This document shows, piece after piece, positions 1 to 11,095 of a DNA stretch of 64,000 bases; position 1 is the stretch's first letter, and the number at the start of each line of letters is the position of its first letter. Made by a program: the position numbers and the translations under genes. Source of the DNA: Epiperipatus broadwayi (taxonomy: Eukaryota; Onychophora; Udeonychophora; Euonychophora; Peripatidae); assembly GCA_028023455.1 (NCBI GenBank), contig JAQFVV010006273.1, positions 5,065,128 through 5,129,127 on the forward strand, read 5' to 3'. The notes beneath the pieces were generated by a model. It searched no databases, was not told the DNA's origin, and worked only from the letters and a program-made list of their open reading frames with translations.

Positions 1-88
1 AAAAAACCCATTAATAAACAGATTTAAAAGAAAAGTTCTGTTAGTAATTTGAAAAAAATAATTAGATTGCACCGGGGCTAAGTTTATT

Positions 89-928
89 TTGAAAATGGAA
101 GCTAAAGAAGAAAACGATAGGGAGGTAGGTTGGGAAGAGAGCCCAGTTTCATTTAAACACCCCCAGATAGTACAAAAAGAAAAGAGTGAGACACAGACGA
201 TGATGAAGATGATGATAGAGTTGATAATAGAAATGAAACAAACTCAGCAAGCCGAGATGAAAGAAATATGACAGGAGTTGCTGGAAATGAAACAAAATAT
301 AACAAAACAAAATCTAGAAATAAAACGGAGTCAACAAACAATACTGGAGGAGCTGAGAGCAGAAATGAAAGGAATGAGACAGGAAATATTGAAGACAGTT
401 GACAAAAATCAGGCAGCTATAGACGCCATAGAGAAAGATTCGAATAAGGAGGTTCAGGAAGTTGAAATAGTAAAGGAAGAGGCAAAAGACATGAAAGATG
501 AATTAGAACAGGATAGCGTTAGAACAGGCAAGGTAGAAATAGAAGTTGGTAGAGATTGGATGCAGATAGGTGGTGAGATAGAAAATGCAGATCAAAAGAC
601 AGAGAATAACGCAAAAGAGTTTCTGCAAGAAACTAAAAATAAATTGGTTAAAATATCTAGTGGTTGTGAATATGAATTTGAAAAGAAGAGAGTTAAGAAA
701 AAAGTTAAGGAGTATAATTTTAAGGCAGAGATAAAAGCTATCTATAGAGCAATTTTATTTGAAAAGACTATAGAAGAGGGATTCGTTCCATTTCTTATTA
801 ATGAGGTGGGCTGTACTAAAGTGGGACACATTGAACAGATATATTTTACTCGGCTAAAGGGTCGTAAGATATACGAGCTACAAGATAAAACAGAACGAGA
901 AAAAGACAAGGCAATAAATTATAAGTGA
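89..928 (+). pseudogene. Gag-like coiled-coil ORF with in-frame TGA
   Basis: A reading frame open from ATG at 89 to TAA-type stop at 928 except for one TGA at 269-271; the parts before (60 codons) and after (ATG 278, 216 codons) are in the same frame. The protein is very rich in Lys, Glu, Gln and Met, with heptad-like stretches (repeated EMKQ, ELRAEMK blocks) that predict a long coiled coil over roughly the first 130 residues, then a more globular C-terminal part around FVPFLINEVGCTKVG. No zinc knuckle, protease or reverse transcriptase follows. Long charged coiled coils of this kind occur in gag proteins of LTR retrotransposons, and a polypurine tract lies just 3' of the stop, so I infer a gag relic of an internally deleted LTR element. 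It could instead be a host coiled-coil exon or an ORF1 protein of a LINE. Family membership is uncertain. Confidence 0.4.
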
Positions 929-937
929 AGGACAGAC

Positions 938-953
938 AAAAGGGGGAAAGGAA
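938..953 (+). other. Polypurine tract after gag-like ORF
   Basis: An uninterrupted run of 16 purines with a central block of five G lies ten bases after the stop of the gag-like frame. LTR retrotransposons carry such a tract immediately upstream of the 3' LTR as the plus-strand primer. No clear TG at the expected LTR start follows, so this is only suggestive. Confidence 0.25.
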
Positions 954-1450
954 CGTACATTAGAGAGTCAGTAAGAATAAAGAAAGAACCGCCTGACCGA
1001 GCGTAAGTGATATTGATCGGAGGTACTGCTAAAAAAAAAAAAACCTCAATGGATTTGTAATTGGACTACGAGTTGAGAATAGAAATTTATTTCGACGTAG
1101 GTGATAAGCCTGAATGAATTTTGTAAATAATATATAATTACAACTATATATGTGTGTGATAAACAATATTACATTTTGATATTTTGAATTATGTTCATTT
1201 TTATTTAATAAAATGTATAGTGGCTATCGTAATTGTATTACTTAGTTGTAAATAGTTATTTTAATAGATCGCCAGTATATTCCTGAAAATTTATGTAACT
1301 TGCAAATGATTTAAAATAGTATTCGTTAGGGTAGTCGGACGGATTTGATTTTTTTTAAAGTGAGAACAAACTTAGAGAAAACTGGTTAGTGGTAGGCAGA
1401 GCAAAGTCAGTTAAGTTTTCTTTTTTTTTTTGTGATGATGGAGAGGCAGT

Positions 1451-1478
1451 TGTAATGGATGTTTAAGACACCATTACA
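1451..1478. repeat. Short inverted repeat TGTAATGG/CCATTACA
   Basis: TGTAATGG at 1451-1458 and CCATTACA at 1471-1478 form a perfect 8-bp stem around a 12-base loop. The same pair recurs at 22843-22867 with a different loop. TG...CA ends of this sort are seen at LTR borders, but no full LTR pair could be delimited. Confidence 0.4.
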
Positions 1479-1919
1479 AAAATTATAGTTTTATAGAGGT
1501 GAAGAAAATAAAATAAATTTTTATATAAGGTTTCGTTTGTAAAACTTGATTAAAAGTTTTTTTTAAATGCTTGTACAAATATATATGTATGTGCATGGGA
1601 ATTATATTTTAATACCATAGTTATATTTGGTGTTTAATTTTAATTTTGAAAAAAAAAAAAAAAGAAAACTAAGATTTATTTTTTTATATTAAATTTATGT
1701 AAAAGTAAAGTGTACAAATAGATTGCTTTTCAGATTTGGGGATTTAGATTGATAAAGCTAATTAAAAAGAAAGAAAACAAAAAGAAAAGAATTTTTCATT
1801 AGTTAATTCCTAGATCTGTAAAGGGCAATTTATTTCGTTAATTAGATATTTATTGTTATTTACATCGAGAATTTTTAAATTTTAATTAAAAAAGAAAAAG
1901 AGATATGATTCAGATATAA

Positions 1920-2320
1920 CAGGCTGAATCAGGCCATTGGTTTATCTTGGACTAGCTTTCAATACTGGCATCAGCTAGTATACTTGCACCAGTGCAAAGA
2001 GACAGACACCAACTCTGACAGGAGAATTGCACGATTCCTGCCAAAATACTTGAAAAGAACGATTCCTGCATATTCTGAAAGCTGATCCAGTAATTATTCT
2101 ACCTAGAATGAACATTCAACCTACAGCAAGAATATTTTCTTTACCATGATGTGCTAAGCTTCTAGCCAGGACAGGTTCGGACGTCATGTGTCCCTATTAA
2201 CTGCCTACAATGCCATAAGAACCGGCTCCAAAGAAACCACTAACCAACTCGCCCAAGCCTACCGTCAGTGAATCCAGAGCAACAGACCAACCTAAGAAGT
2301 TTAGTGCACTAGCTTTTAAA
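1920..2320. other. GC-richer relic, unclassified
   Basis: A block clearly richer in G and C than its surroundings, with short open stretches on the + strand (for example 2169-2270, encoding SLLTAYNAIRTGS before a stop) but no complete frame. It sits between the gag-like ORF and a PBS-like motif, so a degraded part of an LTR element is the simplest guess. No homologous domain was recognised. Confidence 0.2.
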
Positions 2321-3309
2321 TAAATTATTAAGGTACCTTACATTTTTGCAATTTAAATAATGTTATCTTAGATTTGTTCCCTTTTTAAATATAAATGTTT
2401 TTTTTAAGTTGTATATTATGTAATTCGTTTTCTGTGTGCTTGATAATTTTTTTTTCTTTTAATGAGTGCTAATTTCAAACCTATTACTGTCCATCCTATT
2501 TAAGTCTTAGTAAGCTTATTTTAATCTCACATTCCTTGTCATTACAGAGCGCAGTCTGGATATTACAGACTAATTTAATTGGCTTTTGGCTTGTGACCCA
2601 TTTTTATTAGCCGTACTTATGTCGCGACCTTAATTATTAGTAATAGATGATTACAAAATATAATAGTCCTTAGTTTTATTTCTTAAAACTTCCAATTCGT
2701 TTATTAGGGGCACGTACGATCGTTTTAACCCTTTCTATAGGTAGATCATGAGCTCCTAGCCTGTCTCACTCAGAGGGAGGTCAATCGATTGAAAGTAATA
2801 ACTTTCAACACCCTTTTTATTATTATTAATGTTTTGGAAGCTACCTTCGCATTTCTTCTGTTTCGACATAAGTTTGCATAAATCTCAAATACGGAGATCC
2901 AGCCTTTTCCTAACTATGGGTTATAAGCAGGAAGCTACCCCCCTTTTTATGTGAGATCACTGAATACTTGCTAATACTTCTGCTATGGTCAGTATTTTGC
3001 ACTCTTTCATGCACAGAAAATTGCTCTCAAAGCCATATAAATATTTAAATTCAATTTTGACGAATGTACGTGTAGTACATATTTTAGGTGGGCTTTAAAG
3101 ATTATTATTTAGATTTCTGTTTACTTAACCTTGCTACTAATAAAATTATTTATTTATTTACTTAGTTGATTTTGTTTTCTGTTGCTACCTTTCCAACTCA
3201 CTGAACAAAACATAGATCTCCTTTGCTTGATTGAGCTAGTCTGGCGCATTCGATTCGCATAACCTGTAACCCCTTAAAAATAAATGTCTAGTTCAAAATT
3301 TCGGACTAG

Positions 3310-3327
3310 TGGCGCCCTGGCGATCAG
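3310..3327 (+). other. Primer-binding-site-like motif
   Basis: The string TGGCGCCCTGG begins at 3310. TGGCGCC is the usual start of a primer-binding site complementary to tRNA-Lys 3' ends in gypsy-type LTR elements. The bases just before it end in ACTAG rather than CA, and no gag follows, so it is at most a relic. Confidence 0.25.
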
Positions 3328-3329
3328 TT

Positions 3330-4955
3330 TATGTGAGTCTAAAGCTTTTGTCCAGTATAATATATTTGTATATAAACTACAGATATATATTAATTAATCA
3401 ATAAATTATAAAAAGGAAATTAATTTTTAATAAACAGTTTTATTTTTATATAAAATAATATCATAAAAATATATGCAGAATTTGTCTAAAGAGGCCAAGA
3501 TGTAAAGAATATGTATTGTATTATTACAATAGTTGTTCTATAACGCCATTGTTTATTTCCTTTATACGTATATGTAAATACTACACACAACCGCACTTTA
3601 AACATATTTACTTATATTCATTTTTGAATTAAGAAAAATGAGGGAGTTGATCTTCATAATATAATCACACATTGGGTTATTAAATTTACAATTTTTTTTT
3701 TAATGAAAGTTGTCACTTAAAGGGTCATTTTATTTGATTTTTTTTAATCATTCACTATTCTTTAGTTATCGCAAACAAGAATGCTTTTTTAAAAAAAGTA
3801 AATATTATTACAATTTATTTTATAATTTGTGATCATTTTAATCAAAAACTTCGGATTAAATAAATGTAAAAATTATTTATAATAAAAACCTAAACTTGAA
3901 AAACAGTTTTTTCAATAAATTATTTTTAATTTTGATATAATAAATTTTTACAAGAATTTACTAAACAATATAATGCGAAAGAAATATTTTATTATTAAAA
4001 TAGTTTCATTTGGAAAAAAATTTTTTTTAATACATGCAAATAACAACAAGAATTATACAATTAATCTAAAAGAATAATTTGTTTTAATTTTTAAGAGAAA
4101 TGATTGATTTCTAATAACTTTTAATAACATGCTATTTAAAATGATCTGAAATTTTATTGAATTCTAAAATATAGCTCTGTTGATATTATTTTTCTTCCAC
4201 ATTTTTAAATGTTACCAATCTACCATAGGGAAAGTTTTCTCTGAATTTAATTTCATATCCTCTGATCTATGGTTTTTTTAATTCACATTTTTTCAGATGG
4301 TATCCTAAATCATTTTATATATGGCCTTTTTCTTTCACAATCAATTTTAAATGTTTAATTGTCTGCCTATTGGCTTTTCTAATACTTTGAATAATATAGA
4401 GGTTAAAGATTTATATAAGATTTAGATTTCTTTATGAAAATTTAGAAAAAAAAGAAAATGCTAATTACATTAAAGTATATTGTTTTTTCCTTAATGCAAT
4501 GAGAAAGAGAAATTAATATTACATCTTATGCATATATATATATATATATATAATGACTATTACCCCTCTCAGTCCTATGTTTTCCAAGCAAACATAAGAC
4601 ATCTTGTGAGTAAAGATTAAGTCTATATATAATGGCCTGAAAAAAATGGTTATTTTTACTCACAATGTAGTGTTTGCTGAAAAAAAGAGCGTTTGGGGGT
4701 GAAAAACATATTTGAATTTTCAATGAGCAATATGCACTGGGTCTGTTTTAAATATATTCTTTTGTTTATATATATATATAATCAAAACAAGTTATAAATT
4801 TTGTAAACTTGCCTTTAAACTTGCATTTTATGATCACTAGATGGCTGAGTTTGAAGACATTTACGTGTCTAATAAATTCATGCTTTCAAATTGATAGAAA
4901 TGTGTTTGATAAGTGCTGATTTTAGAGTTGGTATTTTAGGTCTAGTTTCTACTCT
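3330..4955. other. AT-rich sequence without a gene
   Basis: Only low-complexity A/T sequence with a TA microsatellite at about 4531-4552 and another near 4769-4780. The short minus-strand ORF over 4526-4723 runs through the microsatellite and I regard it as chance. Confidence 0.6.
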
Positions 4956-4961
4956 CCGAGC

Positions 4962-5008
4962 CCTTCACTGACGTAAGCCAATAAGCTCGAAACCAGCTGG
5001 TCTGGAGG
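4962..5008 (+). ncRNA. Hammerhead-ribozyme-like motif, type I layout
   Basis: The order of elements matches a hammerhead opened at stem I. CTGACG (4968-4973) stands for the CUGANGA box; a short stem II hairpin (AGC 4976-4978 with GCT 4985-4987) follows; GAAA is at 4989-4992; stem III is ACC/GGT (4992-4994 with 4999-5001) closed by AGCT; the predicted cleavage base is C5002. Stem I then pairs 4962-4967 (CCTTCA) with 5003-5008 (TGGAGG), six pairs including one G-T. The last base of the CUGANGA box is T or displaced by one inserted T, and one C between stem II and GAAA is unpaired, so activity may be lost. Type I hammerheads are known in Penelope-like elements and animal retrozymes; no such ORF adjoins this copy. 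Confidence 0.45.
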
Positions 5009-5120
5009 TGGGTGACAATGATAGAGATTTGAATTCTATCTCTTTCAGCATTTATGTAAACAAAGCTTGTTTGGAGCTGATTGGTAAGCTTCATCTAGTA
5101 ATCATATATATATATATATA

Positions 5121-5279
5121 AGTATAGAGGATTTGAACTCAGATTTTCAAGCATCCTTCAACTATCCACACTATTTTATACAACTGATACACATGACCAC
5201 ACACATGTAGAAAAGATTAATAATCACCAATATACATATTTCATGCTAAACCAGCACTCATCAGTTGGTCCATACTATC

Positions 5280-5316
<37 letters not shown>

Positions 5317-5718
5317 ATATATATATATTTTTAATGGTTACTGTCCTATACATGAGGGGTCAGAGTGACTTCAGGTTAACATAGGCATGGCTTTAATATT
5401 AGCACCAGCATGGGATTTGAATTTTCATCATCAGATTTTCAATGATATGGATGGCTGAAAAGTTGGAGGTTGCAGTGGATTGTAGCCTGTCCATTAAAGT
5501 ATGAAAATTTGCTATCTTAATATAAACTGATCATTGATTATATATATGTGTGAGAGATGATAGTCAGGACCAACTTATGAGTGCTGGTTTAGCATGAAAT
5601 ATGTATATTGGTGATTATTAATCTTTTCTATATGTGTGTGGTCATGTGTATCAGTTGTATGAGATAGTGTGGATAGTTGAAGGGTGCTTGAAAATCTGAG
5701 TTCAAATCCTCTATACTT
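5121..5718. repeat. Palindromic repeat, family P1
   Basis: Arms of about 170 bp: 5121-5290 matches the reverse complement of about 5550-5718, from the outer AGTATAGAGGATTTGAACTC to the inner GAGAGATGATAG. The spacer holds (TC)n(AC)n(AT)n at 5280-5330 and a segment with GTCCATTAAAGTATGAAAA. The same family occurs at 54720-55445 and 58690-58960. No transposase is encoded, so it looks like a non-autonomous foldback-type element. Minus-strand ORF 5575-5838 is a by-product of the arm. Confidence 0.75.
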
Positions 5719-6170
5719 ACAATTAAGCTCCCAGGTTTGTGAAGAGTGCTTGGTTTTCAAATATATATATATTGGTGAGCATAACATACAGAAAAAAACA
5801 TTTATAAATATAAAAATATTGTGAAAAATCAGTGACATGATAAATACATCTTTTTATATTAGACTTTATTGATGAAAAGAAACAAATATGATTTACATTA
5901 TTCTAATAATAGCTTCAAAATCTTGATCTAATAATTACAGTGATGGATATAATGATATTAAATCACAAAATTGTCTTCAAGGATTAAAACTTTAAAAATA
6001 TACGCAAAACCAAATTCTAGCAACTTCAGACATTCCCAATTTATGGGAAAAAAGCAAGTTTTTAAGATATCCAAGACAGTAAGTTGAAACAAAACTATAA
6101 TTTTAAAAATCAAAGTGTAAATAGTAGAAAAATAGTAACTCTAATGTTTACAAAAACCATTATGTTTTAT

Positions 6171-6533
6171 TTAATGTGGTAAGTGAAGGGCATTGTGATT
6201 GAGTGATAGAAAAAAGTAATGGTAGGTAGTTAATTGTACATATTTTAATAAGAAGTTTTCTAAGGTTTCTTTTTCTTTGTGGCATAAGAAGCAGTATTTA
6301 TCAATATTGGCACAAATCATTTTCTTTAAAAGAAAAGTATTAAAAAGTAGACACTCTAGATTAATAATTTTTACATGAAAATCCAATATTTTGTTTTCAG
6401 ATATGATATGTTCAAATCTGTTCCTTCTCAGTCTTATAACATATTCAGTGATGTTAATGATATTATTACTTCTGCAATAGATGTATTCTACTTTTAATAA
6501 CTTTTTTGTTAAATTGTGCTCTTCATATTTCAT
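6171..6533 (-). pseudogene. LINE ORF2 C-terminal remnant (zf-RVT-like)
   Basis: A 120-codon frame containing CFLCHKEKETLENFLL, which fits the Cys-Cys-His pattern (CxxC...ETxxH/N...) found at the C-terminus of LINE polymerases; the final His/Cys ligands are degraded. The start is simply the first ATG in the surviving frame. It lies directly downstream, on the same strand, of a degenerate RT segment, so both may come from one insertion. No host function is implied. Confidence 0.4.
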
Positions 6534-6599
6534 TGTATATTCTTAAAACTTCTCACAATACTTTAACATCATCTTCTGGGCTAAAATCATTTTTAAATC

Positions 6600-7085
6600 A
6601 GTTTTTTTTTATATATTAGAATCCAAAGTTTACTGTAAATGAAATGTATTTATCTTGGGCAAAAATTTTGTATGGAACTAATAAAAAACTGATATCTCTA
6701 ATTTATCATCATTCTTAAATATGACTATTACTACTTTATCTTCTAATATTCTGGTACAATTTTATTATTTAGAATATTGCCAACAATTTTTTTTTTTTTT
6801 TTCACTACTTCTTTTAAAATATCACTTATAATTCCGTCATTTTTCTGGAGCTTTTTTCCTTTTTCATAGATTTAATCAAATGTCCCACTTTTTTTAAAAA
6901 AAATACTGGACGATGGAAAAGATGTAGTAATTGTAAGGAGTACATTGTTTTTATTTAGTTCTTTATTTGCATATATTTCTTAAAAGAATTCTTCTCACAT
7001 TTATAATGTCATCTTTTTTTTTAATAATAATTACATTTTTCTATTTATTGCTGAAACAAGTTTTATTCCAGTACAAAAATCTTTT
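6600..7085 (-). pseudogene. Degenerate RTE-type LINE fragment
   Basis: Reading the minus strand in shifting frames gives KSMKKEKSSRKNDGIISDIL and VVIVIFKNDDK, which line up with CMKKGKAPGNDGILIDIL and AVIILIF-KKGDK of the better preserved RTE element at 55.4-58.7 kb. Upstream, EEFF-EIYANKE matches EDFYQELYSNKE of that element. The fragment covers the linker between endonuclease and reverse transcriptase and the start of the RT domain. It carries many stops and frameshifts and is clearly dead. Confidence 0.6.
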
Positions 7086-7108
7086 ACACTTGTGAGATTT
7101 TAATAGTC

Positions 7109-7158
7109 TTTTTTTTTTAAGTGCAAGGCAGTCGCGCTGACCTCTCGACCACCAATGC
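7109..7158 (-). pseudogene. Retroposed 5' tRNA half with A tail
   Basis: On the minus strand the sequence starts GCATTGGTGGTCGAGAGG at 7158 and runs through a D-arm with an A-box-like TGGTCGAGAGG to GACTGCCTTGCAC in the anticodon region (7120), then passes directly into a run of about ten A (T run 7109-7118 on +). There is no T-arm. It resembles a Gly-type tRNA 5' half joined to poly(A). I could not find a convincing target-site duplication. Confidence 0.5.
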
Positions 7159-7159
7159 A

Positions 7160-8189
7160 AGACATTTTTATATCTTTTTTTTTGCTAATACACAAATATA
7201 TTTCTTATATATTATTAATAAATTTTTTACCGTTTTATAAAATTCTAAATATCCAATTTTTTTTCAAAGATCATTTTAAAAATTTTCATATTTTTTATTT
7301 TCTTCATACACCGCCTTGTCTGAGCAGAAAATTTACCGATATTGATTTTTTACATTCGCTTTCTTTTTTATAGTTCAAAACTTGTTAATCTTTTAAAATG
7401 AATTGCAAGATGATGGTAATTTTAAAATTATAAGTAGTGTGAATATTAAAAAACTATTTGAAACTGCATCATTTCTTAAAACCTGGAAAATATTTTTTAA
7501 AAAGCAATTAGAACTTCTAATTAAGCTTTAGGCTCTTTTTTGATAGCTAGTTCACAGTCAAAATAATTAGCATTAAACAGCAATCTAGTCCTTCAACTAA
7601 TGACAGCCATTCCAGTATTCTCCCTGGTGGCAATTTTTGTAATCATTCAACATTTGATTTTAGTATTAAACTTTACTCTGTATTAGAATTTAATAAATTG
7701 GACTTAATTTATTGCAAATATAAGATTACAAATGAAAAACATTTTCAAAAAATCATATTTGAACTGTGCAAATATAAAATAAAAATAAAAATAATACATA
7801 ATGAAAACAGTACTTTTTTTTGAACTGATTAGACAGTATAAAAAAATATCACCTCAGCTTGTGAAAAAATAAAATTAATAAAATCTTGAACAAACTTTCT
7901 TTTTAAAACGGAAATGCGTAAATGTGAAAGCATCATAAATCTATAAAATTCTGTTCTAAAATTAAAATTGCGTTTATAATTTTTAAAATTATTACAAATA
8001 TTTTGGAAAACTATGTCAAAAATGGTATTAACAATCTTATGGTCATAGTTCTCTATTTATTTTTATGATTGGATTTGTTAATTTAAATATTTAAATTTTT
8101 AAAAAGACACCTTTTGAGTAAAATCAAATTGTAATAATATATACTTTTATTTTTCAATAATTATTATACAAATAATGTATAAAAATCAT
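7160..8189. other. AT-rich sequence without a gene
   Basis: Nothing beyond homopolymer-rich A/T sequence. The ORF at 7155-7373 is Phe/Leu-rich and has the composition expected by chance. Confidence 0.55.
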
Positions 8190-8770
8190 CATAAATGTTT
8201 AAATAAGTCGATTATTTTATATAGCGCGATGACAATTATTTTATATAGCACGATGTTTTTTTTATAAACAATAATATTTAAACAGCATTGAACTGTTGCA
8301 TATGCACTTTGGATTTTTAAATATAAAATGAATGAATACTAACTCTTCAACCACATGATAAAGTCTTTGGAAAAGATAGAATGGCCATCTATCTTTTCGA
8401 ACTCAAACACTTTTGTATGGGCGAATCTTAAGTGTTTGAAAGTGAAAGCGTGAAGATATTAAATAATCACTTTAAATTACTTTTACATGCTTGAATGAAT
8501 GACCCTGGTGAAATTTATTAGAATTTATGATACATCATTCTTATTTAAAATTAGATGTATGTAAATAAGTCAATTATTTTATATAGCGTGATGTTTTTTA
8601 TAAACAATAATATTTAAACAGCATTAAACTGTTGCATATTCTATCTTTTCCAAAGACTTTATCATGTGGTTGAAGTGTTAATATTCATTCATTTTATATT
8701 TAAAAATCCAAAGTGCATGTGCAACAGTTTAATGCTGTTTAAATATTATTGTTCATAAATGTTTAAGTAA
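8190..8770. repeat. Palindromic repeat with internal direct repeat, family P2
   Basis: The arm 8262-8386 (containing AACAGCATTGAACTGTTGCAT and CACATGATAAAGTCTTTGG) is the reverse complement of 8642-8760. In addition the segment starting ATTATTTTATATAGCG occurs in direct orientation near 8211, 8236 and 8571, so the structure has been partly duplicated. A smaller hairpin AAGATAGA-TGGCCA-TCTATCTT is at 8375-8397. No protein is encoded; foldback or MITE-like. Confidence 0.7.
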
Positions 8771-8779
8771 ATTAAAAAA

Positions 8780-9655
8780 AAACAGGCAATTCTTTTTCTA
8801 ATTACTAAGAACAAAAGGACTGAAGGTGCAATTATTCTTGCACTTACTCTATTAATCAGCTTCCTAGTAAGCATAGTTTGAGCCTTTGAAGTTTATTTTG
8901 ACCGAGAACTTCCATTCTCTTCAGATTTATTAAACTAATAAATCAACATAGTTTCTGTTATTAAAATGAGCACAAAATCAACAAAATAGCAAGAAAGCAA
9001 TGGAAAATTGAACATCTATCAATACTATCTCCAAAATGAAGTATTTTGCAATTATCCCTAGTAGTGCTAGAAATTCTTAGTTTGAGATTAAAAACTAAGG
9101 GAAAAAAACCCATAAATCTTATAATTGATAATTGACATGATTGTAAATTTTTTTTTTACATTGCTGAGAATGTCTAAGGAATTTTATAATAATTTTCAAG
9201 TAAGAAAAAAGAAAAAAGACCCAATGGCGGTATAACTATAAATTAACAAAAAAAAAAAAAGACAGAAAAAAAAAAGATTTTTCAAAACAACAAAACATTT
9301 GGTTTGGAAAAAAATTGTTTTAGCATTAAAAAAAATATATATATATTATGAAGTGTATGTAAGAAATGACAGAAATTCATTTATTTACTTTATAAGCTAT
9401 ACTGCAACATGCATTATTAATGAAATTCTTAAAATAATTGAAATAAAATTAAAATAAATTTATAGCATAATATTAAAATTATAATCCAGTATTAACAATT
9501 AAACTTTTAAGCCTAATCTGTTTTACATCTAATTAGTCTTTACAATAAACTCCATTTTCTTTATTTAGAAATTCTTACTCTTCTTAAAGTAAATATTTTT
9601 ATAAAGGTGTCATAGTTAAATAAGTTTTAATTTAATGATATGTTTTAAATTTAAT
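8780..9655. other. AT-rich sequence ending in an intron 3' end
   Basis: No gene seen. The last bases form a polypyrimidine-rich acceptor ending TTTAATTTCAG at 9660, just before the first recognised exon. Upstream exons of the gene were searched for by eye and not found. Confidence 0.5.
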
Positions 9656-9660
9656 TTCAG

Positions 9661-9815
9661 GTTGATCCAAAAGTAATTGTTTGTGAAAAATGTTGTTATG
9701 CAAAACTTGAAATTGTCTATCCAGATATTAAAAATCTTCATTCATCTCAAGAAAAAAATTCACAAAATTTTTTTTCACTTCAATTTGTTATTATTAATGG
9801 TAATGAAGCTCAAAT
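9661..9815 (+). CDS. ACSF2: ACSF2-like acyl-CoA synthetase, exon (pre-P-loop part)
   Basis: Internal exon between TTTCAG (ends 9660) and GTAAGT (9816-9821), 155 nt, ending with two bases of a split codon. The frame starting at 9661 reads VDPKVIVCEKCCYAKLEI, then VYPDIKNL, and ends NGNEAQ(M). In acyl-CoA synthetases of the ACSF2 group this position holds a KxLVF strand, a variable helix and P-E/D-V/I, followed by a strand, ahead of the ATP-binding loop; order and spacing fit. These enzymes activate fatty acids to acyl-CoA with ATP, ACSF2 in mitochondria. The ATG-started ORF at 9677 is in another frame and reads through the donor, so I reject it. Family assignment rests mainly on the exons downstream. 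Confidence 0.6.
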
Positions 9816-10002
9816 GTAAGTTTATGCATACAAATGTACACACATGTACTAATAAATATGTAATGATATAGATATTTTATTGGGTAAAAGATGTCATGTG
9901 TTCTTTGAACCTTTTGAAGTATAAATAAGAGTCCTATGTTCTAATGATATTTCTGTTACTTTTCTCAAAAGAGCAATTCCCATTTTCTAAAAAAGAGATT
10001 CA

Positions 10003-10240
10003 TATTTTAAAAAATTATTTCTACCATTATATTATTATTTTTGTATGTTGGCTTGTCTATTTTTCTGTGTTATTTCAAGATTTTATGATATTTTTATTTA
10101 ATGGCCTTGTCAATTTTTTTTATGGTATTTCTTATACCATTAAATAAAAATATCATGAAATGTCGAAATAACACAGAAAAATAGACAAGCCAACATAGAA
10201 AAATAATAATATAATGGTAGAAATTATTTTTTTAAAATAT
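10003..10240. repeat. Long hairpin with ~100-bp arms
   Basis: The stretch from about 10003 to 10114 (ATTTCTACCATTATATT ... TTTATTTAATGG) is nearly the exact reverse complement of about 10135-10240, separated by a short T-rich spacer. It lies about 190 bp after the exon donor. The ORF 9944-10147 over one arm is a by-product. Confidence 0.8.
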
Positions 10241-11095
10241 ATGGTTTTTAAATTATCTAAAATATCTTTACATGATTTAAAAAAAAATAGATTTGTTTTA
10301 TATTTCTACTTATTGTATTGAAAATTAATATAAATTAATTCAAAATTTATATGGAAGATATGTTCTCTTTGGATTTCAACTCTTTTTTCAAAATTCACTT
10401 ACACCTGCTTAAAAAACCACATCTGAAATTGTATTAATTTGTCAGACCCCTGACTCTTCATGTAGTAAATCATGGAAATCCATGTCATATATTTAAAAAA
10501 CACAATAATATATTAAGTGTATTTGCAATAAAATGAATTTAGTATTGCTTTTAATCAGTTCTTAGCAGGCTATTAATTAAGCAAAATGAAAATCTCATGC
10601 AAAAACTAAAGTAAAATATTTTTAAGAAGTGTTGATATTTTGATTGTTATTTAATCTATTGCAGTGAGATTAGTGGAAATGTAAATGCAAGAATTAAAGA
10701 GAATATCTATCAAATGTTTTAAACTGATTTAATAATCGATTCAGTTTTTGAGTCATGAAAATTAAACAGGCCATGTATTTAATCCTAAAAAATTTGCCAT
10801 AATATGCAAAGAAAGAGATAACATACAACAAAAGTTAAAAAAAAAATACTATTCATTTTAATTTAAGCCATGGCCTCAGAAAATATTTCAATAACATCCA
10901 AATAAATACTAATTGAAATTTTAATTATTTAAAAACATATTCTAAGTTGTATAACATCATTTAATGGCAGCCATAATTATGCAAGTTTAAAATTATTTGA
11001 AAAAAAATGTATACAAACTTTGAGTTTATTTGCATATTAATTGGTTGAAATGTTTTTTTAAATTATATATATTCAAGTTTTCTTTAATTAGTGCA
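10241..11095. other. Intronic AT-rich sequence
   Basis: No gene, RNA or clear repeat recognised. Confidence 0.5.

Noticed and set aside
3310-3327. Complete LTR retrotransposon with PBS here
   Set aside because: No LTR end just before it, no gag or pol after it, and the gag-like frame lies upstream; only the PBS-like string is recorded.
9677-9871. 64-codon ORF overlapping the first exon
   Set aside because: It is in another frame, starts inside the exon and runs through the splice donor; the frame from 9661 gives the family similarity and correct phase.
9944-10147. 67-codon hydrophobic ORF
   Set aside because: It lies over one arm of a long hairpin and has the Phe/Leu-rich look of AT-rich non-coding DNA.
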